A stretch of 64,000 bases of DNA from a bacterium HR37 (GCA_002898375.1 BEIN01000010.1:30516-94515); one strand, 5' to 3'; shown: positions 37,674 to 48,549, numbered from the stretch's first letter. Translations and numbers: made by a program. Notes: a model not told the origin generated them from the letters alone.

Positions 37674-37691
37674 AAACGGGAGGAAGTGACG

Positions 37692-40600
37692 ATGTTAAAC
37701 GGTATTCTTGAATTCTCACTCCGTAATCGCTTTCTCGTGATTGTTTTAACGTTGCTTGTTATAGGGATTGGTATTCGTTCTATACTGCATCTTCCAATTG
37801 ATGCCGTTCCAGATGTTACCCCCAACCAAGTTCAAATTCTTACCAATGCACCGGGACTGGGTCCAGTAGAGGTAGAACGCTTTATTACCTTTCCAGTTGA
37901 GACAGCTCTGTCGGGACTACCTGGGGTAAAGAGCATACGTTCAGTCTCCAGATTTGGCCTATCTGCCGTTACCGTGTATTTCGATGAAGATATGGATATA
38001 TACTTCTGTCGCCGACTGGTTATGGAAAGACTGCCACAGGCACGAGAGATGATCCCAGAGGGTTTTGGCACCCCCGAGATGGGTCCAATCTCTACAGGAT
38101 TAGGGGAAATATACCAATTTGAAGTTAAAGGCGAAGGATACTCTTTGATGGAGCTTCGCTCTATTCTTGAGTGGGATATTGCTTTCAAACTCAAATCCGT
38201 ACCAGGCGTTGTAGAGGTAAACACCTATGGAGGAGAACTAAAAACCTACGAGGTAGAACTTGATGCCGAGAAACTAGCCGCATATGACCTATCAATAGAA
38301 CAGGTCTTTGAAGCACTTAAGCAAAACAACTCAAACTCTGGTGGAGCATACATTGAACACAATCAGGAACAATACCTTATCAGGGGAGAGGGACTGGTAA
38401 AGAACCTAAGAGACATCGAAAACATAGTGGTAGCCTCACATGATGGAACACCCGTTTACATACGTGATATTGCACATGTTAAGTATGCACCTATGGTAAG
38501 ACAGGGGGCCGCTACCCGTGATGGGAAAGGAGAGATAGTAACCGGTGTAGTAATGATGCTTATTGGTGAGAACTCCAGAGAGGTAGTAAACCGCGTTAAG
38601 GAAAAGATTGAAGAAATAAAAAAATCCCTTCCTCCTGGCGTAACAATAGATACCTACTACGACCGTACAGAACTGGTGCGTAAGACAATAAAAACCGTTA
38701 CTAAAAACCTAACTGAGGGAGCACTGCTTGTAATTATCATTTTATTCCTACTGCTTGGCAACTTTAGAGCTGGTCTTATAGTTGCCTCAGCCATTCCGCT
38801 TTCCATGCTTATTGCCTTTACCGGCATGAACTATCTCCGTATATCAGGAAACCTCATGAGTCTTGGAGCAATAGACTTTGGTCTTATAGTTGATGGTTCG
38901 GTAGTAATGATTGAAAACATCGTACGTCACCTTTCGGAGAAGCTAAAGATACAAAAAGCTAAAGAGGAACTAAACATCACAAGCTCTATATTTGAAGCAG
39001 GTAAAGAGGTAATACGTCCTATATTCTTTGCCGTGGGCATCATTATCATTGTCTATATTCCCATTCTTACCCTTGAAGGAGTAGAAGGAAAGATGTTTAA
39101 GCCCATGGCACTAACCGTAATCCTTGCCTTAATTGGCTCTCTGATTATATCCTTTACTTTGATGCCTGTCTTGGCTTCACTATTCCTGCACAAGGTAAGA
39201 AATGAGAAAGAGACCCTTATAATAAGGTATATAAAAAAAGTCTATCTTCCACTTGTACGCAGAACGCTAACCCATACCAAAACCACAGTAGCAATAGCAT
39301 TTGCAATTTTTATTTCAAGTCTTCTTTTCATACCTTTTATGGGGGCAGAATTTATACCTCGCCTTGATGAAGGCTCTATAGCCATTCAAGCATGGAGATT
39401 GCCAAGTGTTTCTCTTGAAGAATCAATCCGCAATACCACAATGATAGAGAATATACTCAAAAGATTTCCTGAGGTAAAAACCGTAGTTTCCCGAACAGGA
39501 CGAGCAGAGATAGCCACGGACCCCATGGGAGTAGAAGTAAGCGACATATATGTGATACTGGAACCACACGATAAATGGAAAACAGCAAAGACAAAGGAAG
39601 AGCTAATAGATAAAATAAATGAGGCACTAACAAAGGCCCTTCCGGGAACAAAGTTTAGCTATTCTCAACCAATTGAACTCAGAGTACAGGAGCTTATAGC
39701 TGGAGTTCGCTCTGATGTGGCTATAAATATCTTTGGTGACGACCTTGAGACACTAAAAAGGATAGGAGATCAAGTGGTAAAAGTCGTATCAAAGATACCA
39801 GGAGCAGCAGATACAAAGGCTGAACAGGTTGCAGGGCTTCCCTATCTAAGGGTAATAATAGACCGGGATGCCATAGCTCGATACGGTATAAATGCCAGCC
39901 AGATTCTAGACACCGTAGAAGCAATTGGAGGTAAAGTGGTAGGACAGGTGCTTGAAGGGCAAAAACGTTTTTTCGTTCAGGTACGATTCAGTAAAAAAGA
40001 TAGAAGCGATTTTGAGCATATAAGAAATATTAGGGTCTCAGATAATAACGGGAGACTCATTCCAATTAGCCAGCTTGCTGATATACGAATTGAAGAAGGT
40101 CCCGCTCAGATCAGTCGAGAGAATCTTCATAGACGTCTTGCCGTTGAAACAAATGTTAGAGGTAGAGATCTTGCAAGCTTTGTGGCTGAAGCACAAAGGG
40201 CAGTTGAGAAAGAAGTTAATCTACCTCCAGGATACTGGATCGAATGGGGTGGACAATTTGAAAATCTAAAGCGGGCAAGTTCCAGGTTAGCCATTGTTGT
40301 TCCTACAGCACTTTTTTTAATATTTGTACTCCTCTATACAACCTTTGGTTCTGTACGTCCGGCCCTTATAATCTATTTAAATGTACCAATGGCCGCAACC
40401 GGTGGAATTCTAGCACTTTTTCTTCGTGGTATGCCGTTTAGTATATCTGCCGGTGTAGGCTTTATTGCCCTCTTTGGTATAGCAGTACTAAATGGTGTTG
40501 TGCTAATGTCATATATACTTCAGATGAGACGTGAGGGTATGAGTGCAGAGGACTCAGCTTATCGCGGAGCCGAGATACGCCTAAGACCTGTACTTATGAC

Positions 40601-40775
40601 TGCACTTGTTGCAAGTTTTGGCTTTGTGCCAATGGCTTTATCAACAAGTGCTGGAGCTGAAGTTCAGCGCCCTCTAGCAACAGTAGTGATAGGTGGGCTT
40701 TTTACCTCTACCCTTCTTACACTGCTTGTCCTTCCAGCAATATATAGTTGGTTTGAGAAAGCTAGGAAGAGCTAA
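37692..40775 (+). CDS. czcA: CzcA-type heavy-metal RND efflux pump
   Basis: Proton-driven cation exporter of 1027 residues with twelve membrane helices. The TM4 motif near residue 395 is DFGLIVDGSVVMIEN, which fits the HME divalent-cation group (Co/Zn/Cd or Ni) rather than the Cu/Ag type. Other marks are GVKSIRSVSRFGLSAVTVYF at the porter domain, GAEFIPRLDEGSIAIQAWR, and the C-terminal GIAVLNGVVLMSYI. The start is ATG 37692, with GGAGGA seven bases upstream; GTG 37686 is too close to that site. It is last in the operon. Confidence 0.92.
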   Translation: MLNGILEFSLRNRFLVIVLTLLVIGIGIRSILHLPIDAVPDVTPNQVQILTNAPGLGPVEVERFITFPVETALSGLPGVKSIRSVSRFGLSAVTVYFDEDMDIYFCRRLVMERLPQAREMIPEGFGTPEMGPISTGLGEIYQFEVKGEGYSLMELRSILEWDIAFKLKSVPGVVEVNTYGGELKTYEVELDAEKLAAYDLSIEQVFEALKQNNSNSGGAYIEHNQEQYLIRGEGLVKNLRDIENIVVASHDGTPVYIRDIAHVKYAPMVRQGAATRDGKGEIVTGVVMMLIGENSREVVNRVKEKIEEIKKSLPPGVTIDTYYDRTELVRKTIKTVTKNLTEGALLVIIILFLLLGNFRAGLIVASAIPLSMLIAFTGMNYLRISGNLMSLGAIDFGLIVDGSVVMIENIVRHLSEKLKIQKAKEELNITSSIFEAGKEVIRPIFFAVGIIIIVYIPILTLEGVEGKMFKPMALTVILALIGSLIISFTLMPVLASLFLHKVRNEKETLIIRYIKKVYLPLVRRTLTHTKTTVAIAFAIFISSLLFIPFMGAEFIPRLDEGSIAIQAWRLPSVSLEESIRNTTMIENILKRFPEVKTVVSRTGRAEIATDPMGVEVSDIYVILEPHDKWKTAKTKEELIDKINEALTKALPGTKFSYSQPIELRVQELIAGVRSDVAINIFGDDLETLKRIGDQVVKVVSKIPGAADTKAEQVAGLPYLRVIIDRDAIARYGINASQILDTVEAIGGKVVGQVLEGQKRFFVQVRFSKKDRSDFEHIRNIRVSDNNGRLIPISQLADIRIEEGPAQISRENLHRRLAVETNVRGRDLASFVAEAQRAVEKEVNLPPGYWIEWGGQFENLKRASSRLAIVVPTALFLIFVLLYTTFGSVRPALIIYLNVPMAATGGILALFLRGMPFSISAGVGFIALFGIAVLNGVVLMSYILQMRREGMSAEDSAYRGAEIRLRPVLMTALVASFGFVPMALSTSAGAEVQRPLATVVIGGLFTSTLLTLLVLPAIYSWFEKARKS

Positions 40776-40891
40776 TAAACTCTTTAGAAGCGGTTAAAGA
40801 CAAAAGAAACAAGTTGTTCTGAAAAAGATGAGCTAAATTTTAACTTACAAGCTATCTACAACACCTCACTAACTCCAACTTGATATTTTCC

Positions 40892-41215
40892 TTAAATAAC
40901 ACCGAGATCCTTTAGCCACCAGATGGATTTTAGAAAAGACGATACATTTCCGTAAGGCAAAAGAAGGGAAACTGCCTCTAAAATCTCTTCTCTACTTGCA
41001 CCCCAGTTCTGTGCTTCCTTTACATGAAACTTAAATCCACTTTCAAACTGCTGGGCTGCAAGCAAAGCGAGGATAATAAGCTCTTTATGCTTTTTATCAA
41101 GCTTTGGTTGACTCATTATTTTACCTATTAGCTCACTAAATCTTTCAGACAACTCAGGAAATGCTCTTATAAACTCTTTATACTCAGCAATTGGCTCCTG
41201 TTTCCATACGGTCAT
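40892..41215 (-). CDS. Carboxymuconolactone decarboxylase-family protein without redox cysteines
   Basis: A 107-residue helical protein with the CMD/AhpD core HKELIILALLAAQQFESGFKFHVKEAQNWGASREEILEAV. In redox-active members a C-x2-C precedes the conserved His (here H64). This protein has no cysteine at all, so it resembles the gamma-CMD/non-peroxidase branch. AGGAGGG lies nine bases before the ATG. It stands alone between czcA and the defence island, and its role is unknown. Confidence 0.75.
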   Translation of the reverse strand: MTVWKQEPIAEYKEFIRAFPELSERFSELIGKIMSQPKLDKKHKELIILALLAAQQFESGFKFHVKEAQNWGASREEILEAVSLLLPYGNVSSFLKSIWWLKDLGVI

Positions 41216-41366
41216 TAAATAACCCTCCTAAACAATTTAAGCTCAAATAAAACCGCTAACTTAAAAACCCTTCTCCCAGATTATAGCCTGGCCTAACCAC
41301 TAATCCAATTGAGAGAGAATCTTACAAAAATACAAGAACTGAAATTCCAAAAAGGTTCTTATTCTA

Positions 41367-41396
41367 TTGACAAAAAAGCTCCGTAAATAGGATAAT
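41367..41396 (+). promoter_or_regulatory. Promoter of the defence-like operon, leaderless
   Basis: TTGACA (41367-41372), 18 bases, GATAAT (41391-41396). The ATG at 41403 lies six bases after the -10, at the expected transcription start. Confidence 0.55.
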
Positions 41397-41402
41397 TGAA
41401 TT

Positions 41403-44400
41403 ATGGAAATCAAGCCAGACTCTATTCTTCAAAGTCCATTTTGGCCTGAAAAAGTAAGGGTAATATCGGTTAAACCTATAGGAGATAACCAGGTTAGAAT
41501 TGAAGCTGTTGGGGTTGAAACACAGAGGTTTTACAATCCGGTTCTTTCTTCTGAGGATCTGGAGAAAATAGCCTTATCCGAGGAGAGAGTGTTTAAATTC
41601 AGCGGTGATGGAGAATCTGTATTTCTCTATCTTGAGTCCCACAGGATAAGAAACGCATTTCAGTTTGACCCCCTTTATGCTGTAAATGTCTCTCAGATTG
41701 ACCCTCTACCTCATCAGATTGAAGCTGTATATCATCATATAATGACACGTTCCAGGATTCGATTTCTTCTTGCAGATGACCCTGGGGCTGGAAAAACAAT
41801 TATGGCGGGTCTTTTACTTAAAGAACTCAAATACCGAGGACTCGTTGAAAGAACTCTTATCGTTGTTCCCGGACATCTTAAAGAGCAGTGGCTAAGGGAA
41901 ATGAAGGAGAAATTCCAGGAAAGTTTCACTGTTGTAGATAGAGATGTAATGAATGCATCTTGGGGACAAAACGTTTTCACCGATAGAAACCAGGTAATCG
42001 TATCAATGGACTTTGCAAAGCAAGACGACGTTATGATGGCTTTAAAAGACTCAAGATGGGATTTATGCATAGTGGATGAAGCACACAAGATGTCTGCATA
42101 CAGGTACGGAGAGAAGGTCAGCAAAACCCAGAGATACACACTTGGAGAGCTTCTTTCACCCATGACAAACTACCTTCTTTTCCTTACGGCAACCCCTCAT
42201 AGAGGAGACCCCGAAAACTTTAGGTTGCTTTTAGACCTGCTTGAGCCTGGTTTTTTTGCTGACACCTCTATGCTTTCTGAATCCATTCAAAATAAGGATA
42301 ATCCCCTGTTTCTAAGGAGGCTCAAGGAAGACCTGAAGGACTTTGAAGGCGCTCCAATTTTTCCTCCAAGGAAGGTGGAAACGATAAAGTACTACCTGTC
42401 TGATGATGAAAAGAGGCTCTATAATGCTGTCACAGAATACGTAGAAAAGCACTTTAACAGGGCTCTTGAGAAGGAGAAAAGAAACGTTGCCTTTGCAATG
42501 ACAATCCTTCAGCGCCGTCTTGCATCAAGTGTTCGTGCTGTAAGAAAGTCTCTTGAAAGAAGGTATGAAAAGTTAAAAGAGCTTTACAGGAAAGGACAGC
42601 TCATTAGAGAGCTTGGATACGATGAGGAGTATATAGAGGACCTTGAGGAAAAAGAGAGGTGGAGTAAGGAAGAAGAGCTTTTAGAGAAGCTTACTTCTGC
42701 AGAAACCCTGGAAGAGCTAAAGGAAGAGATAGAGAAGATTGAAGAGCTTGTAGCTCTTGCAAAGGAGGCTGAGAAAAAAGAGAATGAAACCAAGTTAAAC
42801 GAGCTAAAGAGAGTTATGGATACAGAAAACCTTCAGAACTCAGAGATAAAACTCCTTATCTTTACAGAATCCAGAGATACCCTGGATTACCTTGTGGAGA
42901 AGCTAAGAAATTGGGGATACAGGGTTACTTTCATCCACGGTGGAATGAACCTTGACCAGAGGATCAGGGCTGAGGGTGAGTTCAGGAATCAGGCTCAGGT
43001 TATGGTATCAACAGAAGCTGGTGGAGAGGGAATAAACCTGCAGTTTTGCTGGATTATGGTTAACTATGATATCCCCTGGAATCCAAACCGCCTTGAGCAG
43101 AGAATGGGAAGGGTTCACCGCTACGGCCAGAGGCACGAGGTTCACATCTACAACATGGTAGCGGTGGATACAAGGGAGGGTCGCATCCTTGAGAAGCTCT
43201 TTGAGAAGCTCTCTCAGATTAAAGAGCATCTTGGCTCTGACAGGGTCTTTGACGTTATAGGAGATGTTCTCGTTGGAAGGAGCTTAAAAGACCTGATTGT
43301 GGATGCTATATCTAACAGGAGAACTATAGATGACATTCTTAGAGACTTCGAGAAGATTCCAGATGAGGAAGCAATAAGGAAGGTAAAAGAGGCAAGTCTT
43401 GAAGCCCTTGCCACAAGACACATTGATTTAACGAGGATTCTTGGGGAGCAAAGGGTAGCAAAAGAAAACAGGCTTGTTCCAGAATACATAGAGGAGTTCT
43501 TTAAACGCGCCTCCAAGGTGCTAAACATCAGGATGGAAAAGAGACATGATGGTTTCTGGAACATACACGTACCGTATGAAATACGGAATAAACCCTACAG
43601 TTTTAAGATAAGGTTTGGTGAGGTAGAGAGAGTGTACAGCAGGGTTTCTTTTGATAAAGAGAGAGCATTTAAGGGTCAGGCTGAGTTTGTTTCAATGGGA
43701 CATCCGCTTTTAGAGGCGGTTATAGACACCATTCTATCCCGTTACGAATCCCTTTCAGGAGATGGGGCTAAATTTATTGACCCGGAAGGGAAAATGGATG
43801 GGATTATATGGTTTTTTGAGGCGGAGATAAGGGATGGGAAAGGAGAGGTTGCGGGTAAAAGGTTATTTAGCGTTTACCATGAACTAAGAAACAATGCTTT
43901 ATCCTTCGTAAATCCTTCAATTCTCTGGGATCTAAAACCAACTGGAAACGATTCAGACAGGAAAACCGACGGGCAGACAAACACCGAATCCTCAATCCCT
44001 AACACTGACAACGTTTTATCCTTTGTCATAGCTAACGGGCTTGAGAGCTACAGAAAAGAGCTACTTGAGAGACGGAAAAGGGATGCCGAGATAAAGAGAA
44101 AATACGGAATTCGCTCCCTTGAATCAATGGTACTTGATTCGGATGCAAAGATTTCAGATTATGAAACCAGAAAAATAAAGGGAGAAAACATACCCGAGGC
44201 TGTGATTCAAAGGGAGATCCAAAAGAAAGAAGACTTAATGAGAAAGAAGGAGCGTCTTCTTAGAGAGATTGAATCAGAGATTCACCTCTATCCTACCGAA
44301 CCTAAACTGATAGGTGCCATAAGGGTTATCCCTGTAGAAGCAGATGAAAGAATGGCTACGGATAAGGAGGTAGAAGAGATTGGTATGAGGATTGCAATGG

Positions 44401-44729
44401 AATACGAAAGAGGTCAGGGAAGGGTTCCAGAGGATGTACACCTTGAGAACCTTGGCTATGATATTCGCTCAATGGATGGAACAAATTATCGATACATCGA
44501 GGTTAAGGCAAGGGCAAAGGAAGGTGCCATTGCCCTTACTCCAAACGAATGGCTTATGGCTAAAAGGCTTAAAGATGAATACTGGCTTTATATAGTTGTG
44601 AATGCCTCAACAAATCCCCAGCTCTATACGATTCAAAACCCTGCTCTACATCTCAAACCAGAAGAAGAGGTAAGCATTGTTAGATACATCGTTAAGGATT
44701 GGAAAGAAAAAGCGGAGATGGCAAAGTGA
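41403..44729 (+). CDS. SNF2-type helicase with C-terminal DUF3883-like nuclease-fold domain (Hma helicase component)
   Basis: A 1108-residue superfamily 2 helicase/translocase. Walker A is DDPGAGKT (K131), Walker B is VDEAH (225-228), motif III-like LFLTATPHRGDP follows, and the C-terminal half has STEAGGEGINLQF and RMGRVHRYGQRHEVHIYN. An acidic coiled region (about 400-480) interrupts the two RecA lobes. Residues about 1000-1095 form a DUF3883-like domain with GYDIRS and RYIEVKARA (D...E-x-K), which may be a restriction-endonuclease-like fold. Such proteins occur in DISARM-like and helicase-methylase-ATPase loci. It is followed by a relic gene and then the DUF1156 methylase. Confidence 0.88.
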   Translation: MEIKPDSILQSPFWPEKVRVISVKPIGDNQVRIEAVGVETQRFYNPVLSSEDLEKIALSEERVFKFSGDGESVFLYLESHRIRNAFQFDPLYAVNVSQIDPLPHQIEAVYHHIMTRSRIRFLLADDPGAGKTIMAGLLLKELKYRGLVERTLIVVPGHLKEQWLREMKEKFQESFTVVDRDVMNASWGQNVFTDRNQVIVSMDFAKQDDVMMALKDSRWDLCIVDEAHKMSAYRYGEKVSKTQRYTLGELLSPMTNYLLFLTATPHRGDPENFRLLLDLLEPGFFADTSMLSESIQNKDNPLFLRRLKEDLKDFEGAPIFPPRKVETIKYYLSDDEKRLYNAVTEYVEKHFNRALEKEKRNVAFAMTILQRRLASSVRAVRKSLERRYEKLKELYRKGQLIRELGYDEEYIEDLEEKERWSKEEELLEKLTSAETLEELKEEIEKIEELVALAKEAEKKENETKLNELKRVMDTENLQNSEIKLLIFTESRDTLDYLVEKLRNWGYRVTFIHGGMNLDQRIRAEGEFRNQAQVMVSTEAGGEGINLQFCWIMVNYDIPWNPNRLEQRMGRVHRYGQRHEVHIYNMVAVDTREGRILEKLFEKLSQIKEHLGSDRVFDVIGDVLVGRSLKDLIVDAISNRRTIDDILRDFEKIPDEEAIRKVKEASLEALATRHIDLTRILGEQRVAKENRLVPEYIEEFFKRASKVLNIRMEKRHDGFWNIHVPYEIRNKPYSFKIRFGEVERVYSRVSFDKERAFKGQAEFVSMGHPLLEAVIDTILSRYESLSGDGAKFIDPEGKMDGIIWFFEAEIRDGKGEVAGKRLFSVYHELRNNALSFVNPSILWDLKPTGNDSDRKTDGQTNTESSIPNTDNVLSFVIANGLESYRKELLERRKRDAEIKRKYGIRSLESMVLDSDAKISDYETRKIKGENIPEAVIQREIQKKEDLMRKKERLLREIESEIHLYPTEPKLIGAIRVIPVEADERMATDKEVEEIGMRIAMEYERGQGRVPEDVHLENLGYDIRSMDGTNYRYIEVKARAKEGAIALTPNEWLMAKRLKDEYWLYIVVNASTNPQLYTIQNPALHLKPEEEVSIVRYIVKDWKEKAEMAK

Positions 44730-45053
44730 ACCAAGATAAACTTTTGAAACTCATTCAAAAGGAAGAATCTGAGACCATTGAATTCAAAGAGAACTTTGAC
44801 AAGGAAACGATAGAAACTGTATCAGCATTTGCCAATACAATAGAAGGAGAAGGGAAAGATAACGAATAAGGAGTATCAAGAGCTAAATCGTGTATCAAAA
44901 CCAATGGCTACTATAGAGTTGAAAAACCTTGTTGAGAAAAAGATTTTTGAGAAATCGGGAACTACTGGAAGAGGCACTGAATACATCCTGCTAAAGCAAA
45001 GAGCTAATAATGGGCTATATGAGGTGTTTATATGGCAAATAAATCCTTCATAG
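44726..45053 (+). pseudogene. Relic of an AlbA_2/RecG-like ATP-binding regulator
   Basis: From GTG 44726 (overlapping the helicase stop) 47 codons read like the start of an AlbA_2 (Schlafen-type AAA_4) protein: KEESETIEFKENFD and SAFANT. The frame stops at TAA 44868-44870. Shifting one base gives, up to the TAG at 45051-45053, the typical C-terminal winged-helix piece of the same family: ITNKEYQELNRVSKPMATIE, then GTTGRGTEYILL. The large middle part is missing. This looks like an internal deletion with a frameshift. The relic overlaps the first 22 bases of the methylase gene and supplies its ribosome-binding site. Confidence 0.75.
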
Positions 45054-47746
45054 AATTTGACTTTCCAGTAAAGGAAGTAAGCGAGGAATCGGCAAGGGAA
45101 AAGAACATAAGGCACGGGCACATTTCCACCCTCCACATCTGGTGGGCAAGAAGGCCTCTTGCATCATCAAGGGCTTCTATTTACGCCTCCCTTACACCCG
45201 AGCCCAAAGACGAAGAAGAAAGGCTTAAGAAATCACAGTTTATAGCAAACCTCTCAAAGTGGGAAAACTCACTGAATAAACCCATGATAGAGAGGGCAAG
45301 AAAAGAAATACTTGAGGCAAATGGAGGAACACCACCAAGGGTTCTTGACCCATTTGCAGGAGGTGGGGCGATTCCCCTTGAGGCTGTAAGATTAGGCTGT
45401 GAGACTTATGCAAGTGATTTAAATCCTGTTGCTGTGCTAATACTTAAATGCACGCTTGAGTATCCCCAAAAGTATGGAAGGGCAAAGAGGAAGAAGAAGG
45501 ATTTACTGGGGAATGAATACGAAGAGGAATACAGCCCGCTTCTTGAGGATGTAAAGAGGTGGGGAAGTTGGGTGCTTGAAGAGGCAAGGAAAGAGATTGG
45601 GAGATTCTATCCACCTGACCCAGATGGCTCGATTCCCGTTGGTTACATCTGGGCAAGGACCATAAGGTGTAATAATCCATCGTGTGGTGCCGAGATTCCT
45701 CTTGTAAGACAGACTTGGCTTGCAAAGAAGTCAAATAAGAAGGTTGCGTACAAGTTAATCCCAAAGGGCAACAAAGTTGAATTTGAAATAAGAGAGGGAA
45801 AACGAATAGACTTTAATCCTGAGACCGGCACAGTTTCAAGGGCAAAGGTTGTGTGTCCATGCTGTGGGGGAGGGCTAAGTGACAAAGAGGTAAGGAAGCA
45901 GTTTCAGGAGGGAAAAGCTGGTGAGAGGATGGTTGTAGTGGTTCTTCACCATCCTAAAAGACAGGGGAAGACTTACCGATTGGCAACGCAGAGAGATTTA
46001 GAGGTTTTCAGGGAAGCAGAGAGGTATCTTGAGAAAAAGAGGAGAGAGCTATTTGACAAATGGGGATTTGACCCTGTGCCAGATGAAGCAATGAACACTA
46101 AGGATCCAAATACTGTAGCTGGAAGAGGTTATGGCTTTAAAAAATGGGGTGACCTTTTTAATTCCCGTCAGAAACTGGCGCTGATTATATTTGTGGAGAA
46201 GATAAGACAAGCGTATAAGAAGATGCTGACTGAAAGATATAACAAGGAGTATTCGAAGGCGGTGGTGAGTTATTTGGCACTGGGAATAGATAAGCTAGCA
46301 TTTTACTGCAACAACTTGTCTACATGGGTTCCACGAGGAGAATACATGGGGAATGTAGCTTCTATGCAAGCAATTTCAATGACTTTTGATTATGTTGAAG
46401 TTAACCCGATTAGTGAAAGCACAGGTGATTGGAATTCAGCATCTGATTGGATTTTAAGAGTTATTGAGCACCTTGCTCAAATTACTGTTTACGCTAATGT
46501 CAGCCACTCCTGTGCCACTTCTCTATCTTATCCAAACAACTATTTTGATGCTGTTATTACGGATCCGCCATATTATGACAATGTGAACTATGCAGAACTT
46601 TCTGACTTCTTCTATGTCTGGTTAAAAAGAACGTTTGAAGATTTGTACCCAGATTTATTTTCCACTCCATTAACACCAAAATCAGAAGAAATAGTTTCAA
46701 ATCATGTAAGACACGGTAATGCTAAAAAAGCAAAGCAATTCTTTGAAGATATGATTACAAAGGCTTTCAAAGAGGTTTATCGAGTTTTAAAGCCTGAAGG
46801 TATCGCCTGCATAGTTTTTGCCCATAAGTCCACTGAAGCATGGGAAACTATCATAAATGCATTATTTTTATCTGGTTTATATCTTACAGCGAGTTGGCCT
46901 GTGCATACAGAAATGAAGTATGGGTTTGCTTCTATATCAACTGCTTCGTTAGCCTCCTCCATCTACATGGTCTGCCGCAAGCGAACCGAGAGTAAGAGTG
47001 CCTATTTTAACGAGATAAAACCCCAAATTGAGGAAAGGATAAAAGAGAAGCTTGAGCAGTTCTGGAATGAAGGTATAGGAGGGAGTGATTTCTTTATCTC
47101 AGCAATCGGTCCTGCGATGGAGGTGTTTGGGAAATACGAAAGCGTTGAGAAACTCTCTGGGGAGAAGGTTTCTGCAAGGGAGCTTCTTGAGTTTGTAAGA
47201 AAGGTAGTAAGCGAATATGCACTATCTAAGATTCTTAAGAATCCTGAGCTTGGAGGGATAGATGAGGAGACAAGGTTTTATCTTCTCTGGAGGTGGACAT
47301 ATAACTCTCAAAAGGTTCACTTTGATGAGGCAAGAAAGCTTGCACAGGCAATAGGGGTTGAAATAACAGAGCAGTGGGGGAATGGGTTTATAAAGAAGGA
47401 GAAGGAGTTTATCTCAGTTTTAGATGCAAAAGGAAGGGGAAAGAAGTTTCTTGAGAAATTTACCAATCCACAATCCCTACCCCCTAATCTCTGCATTATA
47501 GATGTTCTCCATGCCTGTCTTCTCCTCTGGGAGCAGAACAGGAGAAAAGAGATAGCAGAACTTCTTAAAGAAACGGGCAATCTAGATAACAATGTCTTCT
47601 GGCAGGTTGCACAGGCAATAGGGGATGTTCTGCCAGAGGGAGATAAAGAGAAGCAGATGATTCAGGGATTCCTTTATGGAAGGGAGAGTTACAGTAAGGC
47701 AAAGGTAAAAACAGATAAATACCAAAGAAGTTTATTTGAAGAGTAA
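45032..47746 (+). CDS. DUF1156-containing DNA adenine-type methylase (Hma methylase component)
   Basis: A 904-residue protein beginning with a DUF1156 domain ([20 protein letters not shown]). The SAM-binding motif is [13 protein letters not shown] (about residue 105) and the catalytic motif is DPPYYDNV (about residue 511). A zinc-ribbon insert has CNNPSC (about 213) and CPCCG (about 276). The order SAM motif then DPPY suggests an amino-methyltransferase on adenine or cytosine. GAGGTG lies eight bases before the ATG. Proteins of this type are annotated as anti-phage-associated and pair with DUF499 ATPases. The target sequence cannot be read from the gene. Confidence 0.9.
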   Translation: MANKSFIEFDFPVKEVSEESAREKNIRHGHISTLHIWWARRPLASSRASIYASLTPEPKDEEERLKKSQFIANLSKWENSLNKPMIERARKEILEANGGTPPRVLDPFAGGGAIPLEAVRLGCETYASDLNPVAVLILKCTLEYPQKYGRAKRKKKDLLGNEYEEEYSPLLEDVKRWGSWVLEEARKEIGRFYPPDPDGSIPVGYIWARTIRCNNPSCGAEIPLVRQTWLAKKSNKKVAYKLIPKGNKVEFEIREGKRIDFNPETGTVSRAKVVCPCCGGGLSDKEVRKQFQEGKAGERMVVVVLHHPKRQGKTYRLATQRDLEVFREAERYLEKKRRELFDKWGFDPVPDEAMNTKDPNTVAGRGYGFKKWGDLFNSRQKLALIIFVEKIRQAYKKMLTERYNKEYSKAVVSYLALGIDKLAFYCNNLSTWVPRGEYMGNVASMQAISMTFDYVEVNPISESTGDWNSASDWILRVIEHLAQITVYANVSHSCATSLSYPNNYFDAVITDPPYYDNVNYAELSDFFYVWLKRTFEDLYPDLFSTPLTPKSEEIVSNHVRHGNAKKAKQFFEDMITKAFKEVYRVLKPEGIACIVFAHKSTEAWETIINALFLSGLYLTASWPVHTEMKYGFASISTASLASSIYMVCRKRTESKSAYFNEIKPQIEERIKEKLEQFWNEGIGGSDFFISAIGPAMEVFGKYESVEKLSGEKVSARELLEFVRKVVSEYALSKILKNPELGGIDEETRFYLLWRWTYNSQKVHFDEARKLAQAIGVEITEQWGNGFIKKEKEFISVLDAKGRGKKFLEKFTNPQSLPPNLCIIDVLHACLLLWEQNRRKEIAELLKETGNLDNNVFWQVAQAIGDVLPEGDKEKQMIQGFLYGRESYSKAKVKTDKYQRSLFEE

Positions 47747-47800
47747 CGGATACGGACGGAACAAAAAGAAGATACACTGTTAAAACAAAGAGGTAATAAA

Positions 47801-48127
47801 ATGAACGAATTGCATAAAATAAAGCAGATAATAATTAGAGTTTTGGAAAAAGAGAACTTTTCCTGTGAAGAGGTAATCCTCTTTGGTTCAAGAGCACGTA
47901 AGGATTTTAGAGAAGATAGCGATTGGGATATACTGGTTATCGTTAAGGAAGGTTTAAATCACGAACAGAAAAAAAAGCTGTGGTATGAAATCTATACAGC
48001 GCTTCACAAAGAATTCCCTATTAGTTCATTTGACCTAATTCTGAAATCTAAAAGTGTGTATGAAGAAGAAAAGCTAGTTGTAAATACAATTTCCAATGAG
48101 GCATATATAGAAGGGATCAAATTATGA
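47801..48127 (+). CDS. MNT-type nucleotidyltransferase (putative antitoxin of HEPN/MNT pair)
   Basis: A 108-residue minimal nucleotidyltransferase with the motif FGSRARKDFREDSDWDILV: G29-S30 and the metal-binding pair D41/D43. MNT antitoxins neutralise HEPN ribonucleases by covalent AMP addition or by binding. AGAGGTAATAAA precedes the ATG. It overlaps the HEPN gene by four bases (ATGA) and lies inside the helicase-methylase-ATPase operon. Confidence 0.9.
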   Translation: MNELHKIKQIIIRVLEKENFSCEEVILFGSRARKDFREDSDWDILVIVKEGLNHEQKKKLWYEIYTALHKEFPISSFDLILKSKSVYEEEKLVVNTISNEAYIEGIKL

Positions 48128-48549
48128 AAAGAAAGGTAGTAGTACAGTGGTTAATAAAAGCAAACGACGATTTAAAAACATCCGAAATTTTACTTAAATC
48201 TGAGGACATTCCAACTGGTGCAGTTTGTTTTCACGCTCAACAGGCAGTTGAAAAGTTTCTTAAAGCTTATCTTACAAATATTGATGTAAGGACAGGAAAG
48301 ACACATGACATAGCAAAACTTCTCAATATGTGTATTCAGCATGATAAAGACTTTGAAAAGCTAAATAGAGAGAAACTTGAGAAACTAACCTTCTATGCCG
48401 TAGAAATAAGGTATCCAGAAGAGTTCTATACTCCCACAACTGAAGAGGCAAAAGAAGCTTTTGAACTAGCTCTTACAGTAAAAGAATTCATATCAAAAAA
48501 ACTTCAAATAGACATAAAAGAGTACAAAAGCGAAGATGAAACTCCTTGA
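48124..48549 (+). CDS. HEPN-domain protein (putative ribonuclease toxin)
   Basis: A 141-residue all-helical HEPN protein (COG2250-like) with CFHAQQAVEKFLKAYL and the catalytic R-x4-H motif R56-TGKT-H61. It is expected to cleave RNA when the MNT partner fails. It starts in overlap with the MNT gene, and its stop lies within a further small ORF at 48536. The position between methylase and ATPase suggests an abortive-infection back-up to the main system. Confidence 0.88.
   Translation: MKRKVVVQWLIKANDDLKTSEILLKSEDIPTGAVCFHAQQAVEKFLKAYLTNIDVRTGKTHDIAKLLNMCIQHDKDFEKLNREKLEKLTFYAVEIRYPEEFYTPTTEEAKEAFELALTVKEFISKKLQIDIKEYKSEDETP

Noticed and set aside
47747..47800. Promoter for the HEPN/MNT pair of its own
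   Set aside because: The 54-base gap after the methylase has a ribosome-binding site but no convincing -35/-10 pair, so co-transcription is the simpler reading.
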